DNA of 64,000 nucleotides. Origin: Hyphomonadaceae bacterium (GTDB taxonomy: Bacteria; Pseudomonadota; Alphaproteobacteria; Caulobacterales; Aquidulcibacteraceae). The stretch is from positions 62,001-126,000 of the forward strand of contig JAHDXR010000006.1 of the NCBI GenBank assembly GCA_023384105.1, read 5' to 3'. Below the pieces are notes generated by a model, which was given only the letters and a program-made list of their open reading frames with translations, had not been told where the DNA came from and made no database searches. A program made the translations under genes and the position numbers. Shown in pieces: positions 1-9,981 of the stretch (its first letter is position 1; each line of letters opens with the position of its first letter).

Positions 1-250
1 GCTGATCGCCGCCTTCGCCGGCATCTCCGGCTCGACGGTGGTGGGCGATGGCGTCACCATGGGCGGGCGCGTCGGCGTGGCCGATCACCGCAACATCGGC
101 AAGGGCGCCACGCTTGCGGGCGGAGCGGCGGTGTTCCAAGACGTGCCGCCAGGCGAAGTCTGGAGCGGCTACCCGGCGAAACCGCTACGCAAATGGCTGC
201 GTGAAGCGGCATGGCTGAGCCGCAAAGCGGCGGGGACACGCGATGAATGA
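1..250 (+). CDS. lpxD: LpxD, 3' end only (UDP-3-O-acylglucosamine N-acyltransferase)
   Basis: C-terminal fragment of the trimeric acyltransferase that adds the N-linked hydroxyacyl chain to UDP-3-O-acylglucosamine in lipid A synthesis. The window opens inside the gene: the frame is open from base 2 to the TGA at 248-250, leaving about 82 codons. What remains is the end of the left-handed beta-helix built of hexapeptide repeats, including the family pattern IAG/ISGST followed by GGRVGVADH, and a short basic C-terminal tail. The last 8 bases overlap the fabZ start, so the two are probably translationally coupled. Identity rests on this motif plus the lpxD-fabZ-lpxA order, which is standard in proteobacteria. 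Confidence 0.9.
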   Translation, partial: LIAAFAGISGSTVVGDGVTMGGRVGVADHRNIGKGATLAGGAAVFQDVPPGEVWSGYPAKPLRKWLREAAWLSRKAAGTRDE

Positions 251-719
251 TCTGACCGAACAGAAAAACGCGGCAAGCAACGTGATCGAGATTCACGAAG
301 TCCTGCAGCGCCTGCCGCACCGCTATCCGTTCCTGCTGGTGGACCGGGCGGTCGAGTACGTTCCCAACAAGTCGATCCGCGGCATCAAGAACGTCACCAT
401 CAACGAGCCGTTCTTTCCGGGGCATTTCCCGGGCGCGCCCGTCATGCCGGGCGTTCTGCAGATCGAGGCCTTGGCGCAGACCGGCGCGCTGCTCATGTCC
501 AAGACGCTGGAAGCCGACATCACCAAGCACCTGATCCTGTTCATGTCGGTCGAGAACGCCCGGTTCAAGCGGCCGGTGATGCCGGGCGACGTGATGGAGA
601 TGCCGGTGGAAGTGCTGTTCCAGCGCCGCAACATCTTCAAGTTCCGCGGCCGCGTCGAAGTGAACGGCGAACTCGCCACCGATTGCGAGTTCGCGGCGAT
701 GAAGGCTGACCGTCCGTGA
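243..719 (+). CDS. fabZ: FabZ, 3-hydroxyacyl-ACP dehydratase
   Basis: 158-residue hot-dog-fold enzyme that dehydrates 3-hydroxyacyl-ACP in fatty acid elongation; it competes with LpxA/LpxD for the same hydroxyacyl-ACP pool, which explains its place inside the lipid A cluster. The sequence has the conserved HRYPFLLVDR stretch (residues 26-35) and the active-site region NEPFFPGHFPG...MPGVLQIEA with catalytic His61 and Glu75. Length is normal for the family. The ATG lies inside the lpxD end (8-base overlap) and the TGA overlaps the lpxA GTG start as GTGA, so it belongs to one operon with its neighbours. Confidence 0.97.
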   Translation: MNDLTEQKNAASNVIEIHEVLQRLPHRYPFLLVDRAVEYVPNKSIRGIKNVTINEPFFPGHFPGAPVMPGVLQIEALAQTGALLMSKTLEADITKHLILFMSVENARFKRPVMPGDVMEMPVEVLFQRRNIFKFRGRVEVNGELATDCEFAAMKADRP

Positions 720-1507
720 GCGCAAAGATCCATCCGACCGCCGTCGTCGATGACAGCATCGAACTCGGCGCAGGCGTTGAAATCGGGCCGGGCTGCGTCA
801 TCGGTCCGCATGTGAAGCTCGGCGACGGCACCAGGCTGATCGCTCACGTCTTCATCGAGAGCCATACCGAACTGGGCAGCAACAACACCGTATTCCCGTT
901 CGTGGGCCTCGGCGGCGCGCCGCAAGACCTCTCCTACAAGGGCGAGCCCACCAGGCTCGTCATCGGCGACAACAACGTCATCCGCGAGCACGCCACACTG
1001 CACCGTGGCACCGTGCGCGGCCGTTCCGTCACCACCATCGGCGACGACTGCCTGATCATGGGCAATTGCCACGTCGCGCACGACTGCAAGGTCGGCAACA
1101 ACGTCATCATGGCCCAGACCGCCACCATCGGCGGCCACGTCCAGGTCGGCGACTACGCCTTTCTCGGCGGCTTGAGCGGGGTCCACCAGCACGGCCGCGT
1201 CGGCCGCTACGCCTTCGTCGGCGCGAGCGCGCTGATGACGACGGACCTCATCCCGTTCGGCTCGGCCATCGGCAACCACGCCCATCTCGGCGGCCTCAAC
1301 GTCGTGGGCCTCAAGCGGCGCGGCTTCACCCGCGAACAAATCCACGATCTCCGCGCCGCCTATCGTCTGCTGTTTGCGGAAGAGGGCACGTTCCAGGAGC
1401 GCATCGAGGATTGCGTCGAAGCCTATGCCGGCAATCCGCACGTGATGGAGATCGTCGACTTCATCCGCGCCGACGCCGCGCGCCCGCTTTGCATGCCGCG
1501 GGATTGA
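716..1507 (+). CDS. lpxA: LpxA, UDP-N-acetylglucosamine O-acyltransferase
   Basis: First enzyme of lipid A synthesis: transfers a 3-hydroxyacyl chain from ACP to the 3-OH of UDP-GlcNAc in the cytoplasm. 263 residues, the usual length. The N-terminal two thirds are hexapeptide repeats of the left-handed beta-helix; the catalytic base is His122 in the NCHVAHDCKVG segment, and the family signature IGGHVQVGDYAFLGG follows. The C-terminal third is the helical domain. The start is a GTG at 716 overlapping the fabZ stop (GTGA). Three bases separate its stop from the next start. Confidence 0.97.
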   Translation: MSAKIHPTAVVDDSIELGAGVEIGPGCVIGPHVKLGDGTRLIAHVFIESHTELGSNNTVFPFVGLGGAPQDLSYKGEPTRLVIGDNNVIREHATLHRGTVRGRSVTTIGDDCLIMGNCHVAHDCKVGNNVIMAQTATIGGHVQVGDYAFLGGLSGVHQHGRVGRYAFVGASALMTTDLIPFGSAIGNHAHLGGLNVVGLKRRGFTREQIHDLRAAYRLLFAEEGTFQERIEDCVEAYAGNPHVMEIVDFIRADAARPLCMPRD

Positions 1508-1510
1508 GCG

Positions 1511-2368
1511 ATGGCGGCGTGGCGCAAGCTGGGCGTCATCGCCGGCGGCGGCGAGCTGCCGGTCGTGCTGGCCGAACATCTGGCGGCGACGCAGCGGCCC
1601 TATTTCATCGCCCGCATCGCGCCGATGGCCGACCCCGCATTGGACCGGCATCCCGGCGCCAGCCATGGTCTCGGCGCCATGGGCGCGCGCATGGATGCGA
1701 TGCGTCAGGCCGGTTGCGACACCGTCGTGCTGCTGGGCCAGGTCGCGCGGCCGGACCTCAAGACGCTCGAACTCGACGACGTCGCCCGCGGCATGCTGCC
1801 GGCGATCATCGCCGCCATGCCGAAGGGCGACGACGCGTTGCTGCGCGCGGTGCTGAACGAACATGAGCGCGCGGGCTTCAGCGTCGTCGGCGCCGACGAC
1901 GTGATGGCCGATCTGCTCGCGCCCGCCGGCGCCTGGGGCGCCCTCGCGCCCAACCCGGCGCAGCTCAAGGACATCGCCAAGGCGGCGAAGGTCGCGGCGA
2001 TGGCGGGTTCGTTCGACATCGGCCAGGGCGTCGTCGTGTGCGACGGCCTGGTGCTCGCGGTCGAAGCGCAGGAGGGCACAGACCTGATGCTGCGCCGGGT
2101 GGCCGAACTGCCGGAAACCATTCGCGGCGCGCCGGCGCGTCGGCGCGGCGTGCTGGTGAAGCGGCCGAAGCCGATCCAGGAGCGGCGCATCGATCTGCCC
2201 ACGATCGGCGTACGCACGATCGAAGGCGCCGCCGCCGCCGGCCTCGCCGGCGTAGCGGTCGAAGCCTGCGGCGCGCTCGCCGTGCGGCGCGACGACATCG
2301 TCGCCGCCGCCAATCGCGCGGGACTGTTCGTCTACGGTTTCAAGCCCGAAGAAGTGGGCGAAGCTTGA
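1511..2368 (+). CDS. lpxI: LpxI, UDP-2,3-diacylglucosamine pyrophosphatase
   Basis: 285-residue protein of the LpxI (DUF1009) family, which cleaves UDP-2,3-diacylglucosamine to lipid X plus UMP; alphaproteobacteria use it in place of LpxH. The N-terminus shows the family's IAGGGELPVVLAEH motif and the C-terminal part has the typical run ending in RRIDLPTIGVRTIEGAAAAGLAGVAVEAG-type sequence. Its position between lpxA and lpxB matches the pathway order. The ATG at 1511 follows the lpxA stop by 3 bases and its TGA overlaps the TTG start of lpxB, consistent with a single operon. Confidence 0.93.
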   Translation: MAAWRKLGVIAGGGELPVVLAEHLAATQRPYFIARIAPMADPALDRHPGASHGLGAMGARMDAMRQAGCDTVVLLGQVARPDLKTLELDDVARGMLPAIIAAMPKGDDALLRAVLNEHERAGFSVVGADDVMADLLAPAGAWGALAPNPAQLKDIAKAAKVAAMAGSFDIGQGVVVCDGLVLAVEAQEGTDLMLRRVAELPETIRGAPARRRGVLVKRPKPIQERRIDLPTIGVRTIEGAAAAGLAGVAVEACGALAVRRDDIVAAANRAGLFVYGFKPEEVGEA

Positions 2369-3525
2369 GCACGCGCGTCTTTCTCGTCGCTGCTGAAGCC
2401 TCCGGCGACGCGCTGGGCGCCGATCTCGCGCGCGTGCTGAAGGAGCGGGATCCGGACGTCCAGCTGGCCGGCGTCGGCGGGCCGCTGATGGCGGAGGAGG
2501 GCGTCGTCAGCCAGACCAGCATCTCCGGCTTGGCGGTGCTTGGTTTCGTCGATGGCCTGCTGGCCTATTCGCGCGTGAAGAAAGCGGCCGCCGCGACTGT
2601 CGAGGCGATCGTGCGGACCAGGCCCGACGTTGCGGTGCTGATCGATTCCTGGGGCTTTACGCTGCGCGTCGCGCAAGGCGTTCGCGCGGCCGCGCCCGAG
2701 ATCAAGCTGGTGAAGTATATCGGCCCGCAAGTGTGGGCGTCGCGGCCCGGACGCGCCAAGACGCTCGCCGCCGCCGTCGACCACCTGATCTGCATCCACG
2801 ATTTCGAGGTCCCGTTCTACGAACCCTACAAGCTGCCCTGCACCGTCTGCGGCCATCCCGCGCTCGGCCGGTTCAAGCCGGGCGACGGCGCGGCGTTCAA
2901 GGCGCGTCACGGCTTCAAGCCGAGCGACCGCATCGTCCTGGTTCTGCCCGGCAGCCGCGCCAGCGAAATCCGCCGCGTCGGGCCGACGCTTTGGCGCGCG
3001 GCGGAACTGCTCGACCGCGACCGCAACGACGTCCGGCTGGTGGTCGTGGCCGCCCAGTCCGTGCGCAGGGCTGTCGTCGAGCAGGCCCCGCCCGTGGCGC
3101 ATGTGGTGGACGAGCGCGAGAAGGAAGACGCTTTCGCCGCCGCCGCCGTGGCGCTCGCCGCCTCCGGCACGGTCACGACCGAGGTGGCGCTGCAGGGGAC
3201 GCCGCTGGTGATCGGCTACAAGCTGGGCTGGATCACCTGGGCGCTGGCGCGCGCATTTCTGTTCAAGGGCAAGTTCGCGACGCTGATGAACGTCGCCGCC
3301 GACGCCGAAGTCGCGCCGGAACTGATCCAGACCCGCTTCACGCCGGAGAATGTCGCAGCCGCCGCCGCGCCGCTGCTCGATGACGAGGCCGCGCGCGAAG
3401 AGCAGGTGCGCCGTCAGGACGAAGCCCTCGCGCTGATGGGACGCGGGGGCAGGCCGGCGGCGGAGATCGCCGCCGACGCTGTCCTCGGCGTCGTCGCTCA
3501 GCCGCGCGTGTTGAGCGGCGCGTAG
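2365..3525 (+). CDS. lpxB: LpxB, lipid A disaccharide synthase
   Basis: Family GT19 glycosyltransferase that joins lipid X and UDP-2,3-diacylglucosamine into the lipid A disaccharide at the inner membrane. The open frame extends far upstream, but homology begins at a TTG (2365) giving the classic N-terminus [14 protein letters not shown]; this TTG overlaps the lpxI stop as TTGA. That choice gives 386 residues, the family norm. Further signatures are [21 protein letters not shown] and the LPGSRASEI nucleotide-binding segment. The 3' end overlaps the convergent gltA by 28 bases, so the two mRNAs are complementary at their ends. Confidence 0.95.
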   Translation: MSTRVFLVAAEASGDALGADLARVLKERDPDVQLAGVGGPLMAEEGVVSQTSISGLAVLGFVDGLLAYSRVKKAAAATVEAIVRTRPDVAVLIDSWGFTLRVAQGVRAAAPEIKLVKYIGPQVWASRPGRAKTLAAAVDHLICIHDFEVPFYEPYKLPCTVCGHPALGRFKPGDGAAFKARHGFKPSDRIVLVLPGSRASEIRRVGPTLWRAAELLDRDRNDVRLVVVAAQSVRRAVVEQAPPVAHVVDEREKEDAFAAAAVALAASGTVTTEVALQGTPLVIGYKLGWITWALARAFLFKGKFATLMNVAADAEVAPELIQTRFTPENVAAAAAPLLDDEAAREEQVRRQDEALALMGRGGRPAAEIAADAVLGVVAQPRVLSGA

Positions 3526-4805
3526 TCGCGGCGCGGCGCGCCGGTATAGACTTGGCGCGGACGGCCGATCTTCTGGCTGTCGTCCTCCATCATCTCGGTC
3601 CATTGCGCGATCCAGCCGACCGTGCGCGCGACCGCGAACAGCACCGTGAACATCGAGGTCGGGAAGCCCATCGCCCGCAGCGTGATGCCGGAATAGAAGT
3701 CGATGTTCGGATAGAGCTTGCGCTTGACGAAATACTCGTCGTTGAGCGCGATCTTCTCCAGCTCCATCGCCACCTTCAGCGTCGGATTGTCTTCGCCGCT
3801 GGTTTCCTTGAGCACGGCGTGGCAGAGCTTCATCATCGCCTTCGCGCGCGGGTCGTAGTTCTTGTAGACGCGGTGGCCGAAGCCCATCAGGCGCACTTCG
3901 GAATTCGGGTCCTTCACCTTGGCGATGAAATCCGGAATGTTGTCGACCGTGCCGATCCGTTCGAGCATGTCGAGCGCCGCTTCGTTGGCGCCGCCATGCG
4001 CAGGCCCCCAGAGGCAAGCGATGCCCGAAGAGATGCAGGCGAACGGATTGGCGCCGGACGAGCCCGCCAGCCGCACCGTCGAGGTCGAGGCGTTCTGCTC
4101 ATGGTCGGCGTGCAGGATCATGAACACGTCCATCGCCCGCGCCAGCACCGGATTGACCTTGTAATCCTCCGCCGGCACCGCAAAGCACATGCGCAGGAAG
4201 TTCGCCGCGTAGTTGAGTTCGTTGCGCGGGCTGATGAATGGCTGGCCCACCGAGTACTTGAACGCGCGCGCGGCGATGGTCGGCATCTTCGCGATCAGGC
4301 GGTGGCTCGCCACCAGGCGCTGGTGCGGATCGTTGATGTCGGTGGAGTCGTGGTAGAACGCCGCCAGCGCGCCGACCGTGCCGACCATGACCGCCATCGG
4401 GTGCGCGTCGCGGCGGAACCCCTCGAAGAAGCGGTCGAACTGCGAGTGCAGCATGGTGTGATAGGTGATGCTGCGGGTGAAGTCGGCGAGTTGCTTCTCG
4501 TTCGGCAATTCGCCGTGCAGCAGCAGGTAGCAGACCTCGATGAAGCTCGACTTTTCGGCCAGCTGATCGATCGGATAGCCGCGATAGAGCAGCGTGCCTT
4601 CGTCGCCGTCGATATAGGTGATCTGGCTTTCGCAGGCGCTCGTCGAGGTGAAGCCCGGATCGTAGGTGAAGACCTTGCCTTCGCCATAGAGCTTGCGGAT
4701 GTCGATGACGTCGGGGCCCACGCTGCCGCCGTACACGGGCAACTCGAGTTGCTTGCCGTCCACCGTGAGCGTGGCCGAGGGCTTCTTTATGAGTTTGCTT
4801 TCCAT
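3498..4805 (-). CDS. gltA: Citrate synthase
   Basis: Condenses acetyl-CoA and oxaloacetate at the entry of the TCA cycle. The open frame reaches 4832, but the ATG at 4805 is preceded by GAGGA with a 7-base spacer and gives 435 residues, normal for the hexameric bacterial type II enzyme. Catalytic residues are in place: His270 (GPAHGG), His311 ([14 protein letters not shown]) and Asp369 (PNIDFYSG). The Shine-Dalgarno sequence lies next to the gltX stop (10-base gap), so gltX-gltA form an operon. The 3' end overlaps lpxB on the other strand by 28 bases. Confidence 0.97.
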   Translation of the reverse strand: MESKLIKKPSATLTVDGKQLELPVYGGSVGPDVIDIRKLYGEGKVFTYDPGFTSTSACESQITYIDGDEGTLLYRGYPIDQLAEKSSFIEVCYLLLHGELPNEKQLADFTRSITYHTMLHSQFDRFFEGFRRDAHPMAVMVGTVGALAAFYHDSTDINDPHQRLVASHRLIAKMPTIAARAFKYSVGQPFISPRNELNYAANFLRMCFAVPAEDYKVNPVLARAMDVFMILHADHEQNASTSTVRLAGSSGANPFACISSGIACLWGPAHGGANEAALDMLERIGTVDNIPDFIAKVKDPNSEVRLMGFGHRVYKNYDPRAKAMMKLCHAVLKETSGEDNPTLKVAMELEKIALNDEYFVKRKLYPNIDFYSGITLRAMGFPTSMFTVLFAVARTVGWIAQWTEMMEDDSQKIGRPRQVYTGAPRRDYAPLNTRG

Positions 4806-4815
4806 GCCGTCGTCC

Positions 4816-6204
4816 TCAAACTTGATCCGCAATCCGCGCGAGCGCTTCTTCGCGGCCTAACAATTCCAATGCGTGGCCCAGATCGGGCGCGGGCGTCCCA
4901 CCGGTGAGCGCCGCCCGAAGCCCCGGGCCGATTTGACCTAAACCAACGCCCTCGGCGGTAGCGAAAGCCTTAAGCGCGCGGCCTAGAGCAGCGTGCTCCC
5001 ACGCCGGTTCGGCGGCGAGCTTCTCGTACAGACGGCCGAGGCGTTGCCTGAAGTCGTTCTTCATCAAGGATTTGGCCGCTTCGTCAAGCGCGAGCGGCCG
5101 TTTCGCCAGGATGAAGCGGGATTGTTCCGCCAGCTCCACGATCGTCTTTGCCCGCTTTTTCAGCACCGGCATGGCGCGCTTCAGCGCTGCGCGCTGCGCC
5201 TCGCTCAAGGCCGCGGCGCCATGCTTCGCCAGATGCTCGCTCAGCAGGCCGGTCAGCCGTTCGTCGTCAGCGAGCGCCATGAAATGCGCGTTGACGGAGT
5301 CGAGTTTCTTGAAGTCGAGCCGCGCCGGCGCCTTGCCGATCTGGCTGATCTCGAACTGCGGCGCCGCTTCTTCCTTGGTGAGGATGTCGTCGTGGCCGGG
5401 GCTCCAGCCCAGCCGCATCAGGTACGCAGTCATCGCTTCGGGCAGATAGCCCATGTCGCGCCATTCATGCACGGCCTGCGCGCCGTGACGCTTGGAGAGC
5501 TTCTTGCCGTCTTCGCCGTGGATCAGCGGCACGTGCGCGAAATGCGGCGGCGTCCAGCCCATTGCTTGATAGATGACGATCTGCCGGGCGGCATTTGTCA
5601 GGTGATCATCGCCGCGGATCACGTGCGTCACGCTCATGTCGTGGTCGTCGACGACGACCGACAGCATGTAGGTGGGATTGGCGTCGGCGCGCAGCAAGAC
5701 GAGATCGTCGATGTCGCGCGCTTTGATGCGCACGTCGCCCTGGATCAGGTCGGCGTTCAGCACCTCGCCTTCATCCGGCGCCTTGAGCCGCACTGCGAAC
5801 GGCGCATCCGGCGAAGGCGGCGCCTTGCCGTCGCGATAGGGCGAACGGATTGCGCGGCCCTCGGCGTGCGCTTCGGCCCGCGCTGCGTCCTGCTCCGCGG
5901 CCGTCATGTAGCAGCGGAACGCTCCGCCGCGCTGGACCATTTCCGCGGCGGCTTCGCGATGGCGCGCCGCGCGGGCGTGCTGGTAGACGATCTCGCCGTC
6001 GTGCTGGAGGCCGAGCCAGCGCATCCCCTCGACGATGGCGTCGATCGCCTCCGGCGTGGAGCGGGTGCGGTCGGTGTCCTCGATCCGGAGCAGGAAGGTT
6101 CCGCCCGTCTTCCGGGCGTAGAGCCAGTTGAAAAGCGCCGTGCGCGCGCCCCCGATATGGAGGTAGCCTGTAGGCGAGGGGGCGAAACGGGTGACGACGC
6201 TCAT
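4816..6204 (-). CDS. gltX: Glutamyl-tRNA synthetase
   Basis: Class I aminoacyl-tRNA synthetase charging tRNA-Glu. The frame is open well upstream (to 6672) because of high GC, but homology starts at the ATG at 6204: [13 protein letters not shown], then the HIGH-type motif HIGG at residues 16-19, and the KMSKS-type motif KLSKR at 235-239. This gives 462 residues, the usual length. No strong Shine-Dalgarno is visible before this ATG. It is divergent from comEC with 79 bases between them. Alphaproteobacteria often carry two GltX paralogues, one of which charges tRNA-Gln; which one this is cannot be told from the sequence alone. Confidence 0.95.
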   Translation of the reverse strand: MSVVTRFAPSPTGYLHIGGARTALFNWLYARKTGGTFLLRIEDTDRTRSTPEAIDAIVEGMRWLGLQHDGEIVYQHARAARHREAAAEMVQRGGAFRCYMTAAEQDAARAEAHAEGRAIRSPYRDGKAPPSPDAPFAVRLKAPDEGEVLNADLIQGDVRIKARDIDDLVLLRADANPTYMLSVVVDDHDMSVTHVIRGDDHLTNAARQIVIYQAMGWTPPHFAHVPLIHGEDGKKLSKRHGAQAVHEWRDMGYLPEAMTAYLMRLGWSPGHDDILTKEEAAPQFEISQIGKAPARLDFKKLDSVNAHFMALADDERLTGLLSEHLAKHGAAALSEAQRAALKRAMPVLKKRAKTIVELAEQSRFILAKRPLALDEAAKSLMKNDFRQRLGRLYEKLAAEPAWEHAALGRALKAFATAEGVGLGQIGPGLRAALTGGTPAPDLGHALELLGREEALARIADQV

Positions 6205-6283
6205 CGCGGGCGGGAGGACCTTCCAAAAGCGCGCGGGTGGTAGCACGCCCGCTGCGTTTTCTCCTAGCCGCGCCCTGGGCGAC

Positions 6284-8395
6284 ATGTTCGCGCTGCAGCG
6301 CGACCGTTGGATCCTCTGGCTGCCGGTCGCGATGATCGCCGGCGCCGCCGCCTGGATGCTGGCCCCGCGCGACCCGCCGGTCTGGCTCGGGGCGCTGTTG
6401 CTGGCCGCGGGCGCCGCCGCTGCGATCGCCATTACCGCCTGGCCGAGCGAACGCGCGGACGGTCTCGCCATGGCGCTTCGACGCGCGGCGGCTGGCGTCT
6501 GCGCCTTGTGCGCCGCCGCCGGCCTTGGCGCGGTCGCGGCCCAGGTGCGGACGGCTTCCGTGGCGCAACCGGCTTTCGCCGGCGCCGAAGCGCCTGTGAC
6601 GGTGGAAGGCTGGGTCGTCGCCAATGACGCGAGCGACAACGGACCCCGCCTCCGCCTGCTGGTTCGCAGCATATCCGGCGCAGCCGAGCCGCCGCGTTAC
6701 GTGCGCCTGTCTGTCAGCGAGGCGGGGCTGCTGACGCCGGGCCGCGCCGCGCGCTGCCGCGGCGTGCTCGGCCCGCCCGCGGGCCCGATGGCGCCGGGCG
6801 CCTACGACTTCGCCCGCCGCGCCTATTTCGAACGCCTCGGCGCCGCCGGCTTCGCCTTCGGCCGCTGCCGTCCGGCCGCGTTCGCGCCGCCGGACGGCTG
6901 GCTCGACCGCCAGCGTCTGCGCCTTGCGGCGATGCGCGCCGATCTCTCCGCCGCCATCTACGAAGCCGCGCCCGGCCGCGGCGGCGCCATCGCCGCCGCG
7001 CTCGTCACCGGCGACCGCAGCTCGATCGACGCGGCGACCAACGCCGCGCTGCGCGATTCCGGCCTGGGCCATCTGCTGTCCGTGTCCGGCATTCACATGG
7101 GCGTCGTCGGCGGACTGGTGTTTGCGATGCTGCTGTGGACGCTGTCGCTGATCGCGCCGGTGGCGTTGCGTTTCCCGGTCAAGAAGATCGCCGCGGCGGG
7201 CGCGCTGATCGTGCTCGCCGCCTATCTCGTCGTGTCCGGATCGAGCGTGCCGGCGCTGCGCTCGTTCGTGATGGCGTGCGTCGCGTTCGGCGCCATCCTG
7301 CTCGACCGGCCGGCGATCTCGATGCGCGGCCTTGCGCTGGCGGCGTTCATCGTCGTGCTGATCTTTCCCGAGTCGGTGCTTGAACCGGGCTTCCAGATGT
7401 CGTTCGCCGCGACCATGGCGCTGGTGGCGCTGTTCGAGATGATGAAGCGCGCGCCGCACGAGCCGGCTCTGCCGACGCCCGGCCCGGTCATCGGCCTGCT
7501 GCAGGCGACCACGCGCGGCATCGGCGGCGTGCTGCTGATCTCGTTCGTCGCCGGGCTCGCCACCGATCCGTTCGCCATCTATCATTTCCAGCGCTTTGCG
7601 CTTTATTCGCTGCCGGCGAACCTGATCGCGGCGCCCATCATGTCGTTCCTGGTCGCGCCGATGGCGGCCGCTGCGGCGATCCTCGCGCCGTTCGGCCTGG
7701 CCGATCCCGCGCTCGAACTGATGGCCAGCGCGCTCGATCTCATCGCCGCGGTCGGCCAGACCTTCGGCGAGCGCCCGGAGGCGGTGCGCGCCGTGCCGCG
7801 CCCGAGCGATGCGGCCTTCGTCGTCTGCGTCTTGGCGCTGCTGTGGGCGTGCCTCTGGCGCGGCGCGCTGCGCTGGCTCGCCGCGCCGGTCTTCGCCGCA
7901 AGCGTCGCGCTTTATCTTTCGATACCCTTGCCGGTGCTGGCGTTCGACGCGGACCTGCGCGCACTCTACGCGCGCGACGGCGAGCGCTGGACGCTGATCG
8001 CCGCGCGCGGGCGCTCGACCTATGCGCGCGATCAGCTGGGCGCGATGCTGGGCCTGTCGCCAAGCCAGATCGAGCGTCTGGCGTCGCCGGAGAGCTGCAG
8101 CGAAGCGCTCTGCCGCTGGAGCAGGGCGCGCGGCGACATCTTCTACGTTCGCGAACCAGGCGCCATCGAGCAGGCCTGCGCGTCGCGCGCCGTCGTCGTT
8201 TCACGCGCGCCGGCGCCGGATGGGTTCGCGCAGCGCTGCTCTCTCGATGCGCTGATCGATGCGGGAAATCTCGCCGCATTCGGCGGCGCGGCCGTCATTG
8301 AAACGCCGTTGGGTCCCCCGCGCATCGCCCGCGCGCGTCCGGCGCAGGTGCGCCGCCCATGGACGCCGCGCGCGCCGGCCTCCGATCAGGAATAG
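6284..8395 (+). CDS. comEC: ComEC/Rec2-family DNA uptake channel protein
   Basis: 703-residue polytopic inner-membrane protein of the ComEC/Rec2 family, which carries single-stranded DNA across the cytoplasmic membrane in competence. An N-terminal membrane-anchored OB-like (DUF4131) part is followed by the Competence domain with its signature [11 protein letters not shown]...[15 protein letters not shown] near residue 250 and about ten hydrophobic segments. The last 150 residues have no HxHxDH metal-binding motif, so the metallo-beta-lactamase domain of the Gram-positive protein appears to be replaced by a degenerate tail. The frame is open from 6191, but that region covers the gltX promoter; ATG 6284 is preferred. 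The 3' end overlaps lexA by 10 bases. Confidence 0.88.
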   Translation: MFALQRDRWILWLPVAMIAGAAAWMLAPRDPPVWLGALLLAAGAAAAIAITAWPSERADGLAMALRRAAAGVCALCAAAGLGAVAAQVRTASVAQPAFAGAEAPVTVEGWVVANDASDNGPRLRLLVRSISGAAEPPRYVRLSVSEAGLLTPGRAARCRGVLGPPAGPMAPGAYDFARRAYFERLGAAGFAFGRCRPAAFAPPDGWLDRQRLRLAAMRADLSAAIYEAAPGRGGAIAAALVTGDRSSIDAATNAALRDSGLGHLLSVSGIHMGVVGGLVFAMLLWTLSLIAPVALRFPVKKIAAAGALIVLAAYLVVSGSSVPALRSFVMACVAFGAILLDRPAISMRGLALAAFIVVLIFPESVLEPGFQMSFAATMALVALFEMMKRAPHEPALPTPGPVIGLLQATTRGIGGVLLISFVAGLATDPFAIYHFQRFALYSLPANLIAAPIMSFLVAPMAAAAAILAPFGLADPALELMASALDLIAAVGQTFGERPEAVRAVPRPSDAAFVVCVLALLWACLWRGALRWLAAPVFAASVALYLSIPLPVLAFDADLRALYARDGERWTLIAARGRSTYARDQLGAMLGLSPSQIERLASPESCSEALCRWSRARGDIFYVREPGAIEQACASRAVVVSRAPAPDGFAQRCSLDALIDAGNLAAFGGAAVIETPLGPPRIARARPAQVRRPWTPRAPASDQE

Positions 8396-9060
8396 CGGCG
8401 GATCATCGCCACCAGCTTGCCCTGGATGCGCACGCGGTCCGGACCGAAAATGCGCGTCTCATAGGCCGGGTTGGCGGCTTCGAGCGCGATCGAGTTGCCG
8501 CGCTTGCGCAGGCGCTTCAGCGTCGCTTCCTCGTTGTCGATCAGCGCGACGACGATGTCGCCGCTGTCGGCGGCGTCGGTGCGTTTGATGATCACGACAT
8601 CGCCGTCGAGGATGCCGGCCTGGATCATCGAATCGCCTTTGACTTCGAGCGCGAAGTGATCGCCCGAGCCCAGCAGATCCTCCGGCGCGGAGACGCGCCC
8701 GACCTCATGCTGCAACGCCTCGATCGGCACGCCGGCGGCGATCTGGCCCAGGATCGGCACGCCATAGCCGCCGCTGGAGCGGCCCTCGGCCACCACGCTC
8801 GGCCGGAATGCGCCGCGGCCCCTCGGCGGAGCGGCCGGGGCTGCGCTGTCGGGCAGCTTCAGCACTTCCAGCGCCCGCGCCCGGTGCGGCAGGCGGCGCA
8901 GGAAGCCGCGCTCTTCCAGCGCCGTGATCAGCCGGTGAATGCCGGACTTGGAGGCCAGATCGAGCGCTTCCTTCATCTCGTCGAAGGAGGGCGAAACGCC
9001 CGTCTCCTTGATCCGCTCGTGGATGTAGAGCAGCAGTTCTTTTTGTTTCGCTGTCAGCAT
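8386..9060 (-). CDS. lexA: LexA, SOS repressor
   Basis: 224-residue transcriptional repressor of the SOS DNA-damage regulon. The N-terminal winged-helix DNA-binding domain covers about residues 1-65 ([17 protein letters not shown] at the start). The C-terminal S24 autoprotease domain has the cleavage site Ala109-Gly110, the nucleophile Ser144 (GDSMI) and the general base Lys182 (EATLKRL). A perfect alphaproteobacterial SOS box lies 31 bases upstream of the ATG and overlaps the predicted -10, so the gene is autoregulated. It is convergent with comEC (10-base overlap). Family and mechanism are certain; regulation is inferred from the box. Confidence 0.97.
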   Translation of the reverse strand: MLTAKQKELLLYIHERIKETGVSPSFDEMKEALDLASKSGIHRLITALEERGFLRRLPHRARALEVLKLPDSAAPAAPPRGRGAFRPSVVAEGRSSGGYGVPILGQIAAGVPIEALQHEVGRVSAPEDLLGSGDHFALEVKGDSMIQAGILDGDVVIIKRTDAADSGDIVVALIDNEEATLKRLRKRGNSIALEAANPAYETRIFGPDRVRIQGKLVAMIRRYS

Positions 9061-9090
9061 GACCTGGGACCAAATGGTGAACGATGCTGC

Positions 9091-9105
9091 GTTCTATATC
9101 CGTTC
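9091..9105 (-). promoter_or_regulatory. SOS box (LexA operator) of lexA
   Basis: GTTC at 9091-9094 and GTTC at 9102-9105 with a 7-base spacer: the direct-repeat LexA operator GTTC-N7-GTTC established for alphaproteobacteria. It overlaps the -10 element of the lexA promoter (9093-9098), so bound LexA would block its own transcription. Confidence 0.9.
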
Positions 9106-9120
9106 CGAGGTCCGGGTCAA
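9093..9120 (-). promoter_or_regulatory. lexA promoter
   Basis: Read on the minus strand: -35 TTGACC (9120-9115), 16-base spacer, -10 TATAGA (9098-9093). Both hexamers are close to the sigma-70 consensus and the -10 lies inside the SOS box. Confidence 0.75.
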
Positions 9121-9131
9121 GTCTAGTTGGG

Positions 9132-9911
9132 TTAACGGCCCAGTAGTGCTCGGGTCGCCGCCGCCACATCGTCTTGGCGCATCAGGCTCTCGCCCACGAG
9201 AAACGCGCGCGCGCCGTCCGCCTGAAGGCGGACGATGTCGGCGTGGGCGAAGACGCCCGACTCCGACACCAGCAGCCGGTCGGGCGGCGTGAGCTTCGCC
9301 AGCCGCGCCGTCGTCGCGAGATCGGTCTCGAACGTCGCCAGCGAACGGTTGTTCACGCCGATCAAGGCCGCGCCGAGCATGAGCGCCCGTTCAAGCTCGG
9401 CTTCGTCATGCACCTCGACCAGCGCATCCATGCCGAGCGCGCTCGCCGCCTGATGCAGTTCTGATGCAAGCGCGTCGTCGACCGCCGCCATGATGACCAG
9501 GATCGCATCGGCGCCGATGGCGCGGCTTTCCGCGATCTGCCAGGGATCGATCATGAAATCCTTGCGCAGCACCGGTAGCGGACAGGCCGCGCGCGCCGCG
9601 ACGAGATAGTCTTCCGCGCCCTGAAAGCTCGGCGCATCGGTCAACACCGAAAGACACGCCGCGCCGCCCTCGAGGTAAGCGAGCGCCAGCGACGGCGGAT
9701 CGAAGTCGGCGCGGATGAGGCCCTTCGACGGCGACGCCTTCTTGATCTCGGCGATCAGTGCGGGCGCTTCGGCGTTCAAGAGCGCGCGCTGAAAGCCGCG
9801 CGGCGCCGGTTGCGCGCGCGCCTGCGCATCGAGTGCGCTCCAAGGCGCCGCCGCCTTGCGCGCGGCGACTTCCTCGCGCTTGTAGCCGATGATCTTGGCC
9901 AGCACACTCAC
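9132..9911 (-). CDS. trpC: Indole-3-glycerol phosphate synthase
   Basis: 259-residue TIM-barrel enzyme closing the indole ring in tryptophan synthesis (CdRP to indole-3-glycerol phosphate). The sequence has the family signature [12 protein letters not shown] (from about residue 53), the [10 protein letters not shown] strand, the phosphate-binding end LVSESG and GESLM. The start is GTG at 9911, on the same strand as trpD but 70 bases downstream of its stop; this gap holds a strong hairpin (repeat E1), so expression may differ from that of trpGD. In many relatives moaC and moeA follow trpC before lexA; here they are absent from this spot. Confidence 0.95.
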   Translation of the reverse strand: MSVLAKIIGYKREEVAARKAAAPWSALDAQARAQPAPRGFQRALLNAEAPALIAEIKKASPSKGLIRADFDPPSLALAYLEGGAACLSVLTDAPSFQGAEDYLVAARAACPLPVLRKDFMIDPWQIAESRAIGADAILVIMAAVDDALASELHQAASALGMDALVEVHDEAELERALMLGAALIGVNNRSLATFETDLATTARLAKLTPPDRLLVSESGVFAHADIVRLQADGARAFLVGESLMRQDDVAAATRALLGR

Positions 9912-9923
9912 CCCGCCGCGCTC

Positions 9924-9972
9924 CTCTTGGACCGCCGGCGTCCCCGCCGGCGAGACGCCCGCGGTCCAAGAG
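9924..9972. repeat. Repeat E, copy 1: hairpin between trpD and trpC
   Basis: Perfect 12-base arms CTCTTGGACCGC (9924-9935) and GCGGTCCAAGAG (9961-9972), then one C:C mismatch and six more pairs (GGCGTC 9937-9942 with GACGCC 9954-9959), leaving an 11-base loop. The minus-strand core starting GCCGGCGGGGACGCCGGCGG also occurs, one base shorter, at 44812-44834. No T tract follows, so this is a dispersed palindrome rather than a classical terminator. Confidence 0.85.
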
Positions 9973-9981
9973 TGAACAGGC

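Noticed and set aside
323-1864. Long minus-strand open frames opposite lipid A genes, and many similar long antisense frames elsewhere (for example 17508-19127, 48569-50773)
   Set aside because: Expected in DNA of this GC content when codon position three is G/C; they show no recognisable domain, are Arg/Ala/His-rich, and lie opposite clear genes.
4806-4832. Upstream TTG start for gltA
   Set aside because: It would overlap the gltX end and lacks a ribosome binding site, while ATG 4805 has GAGGA at good spacing.
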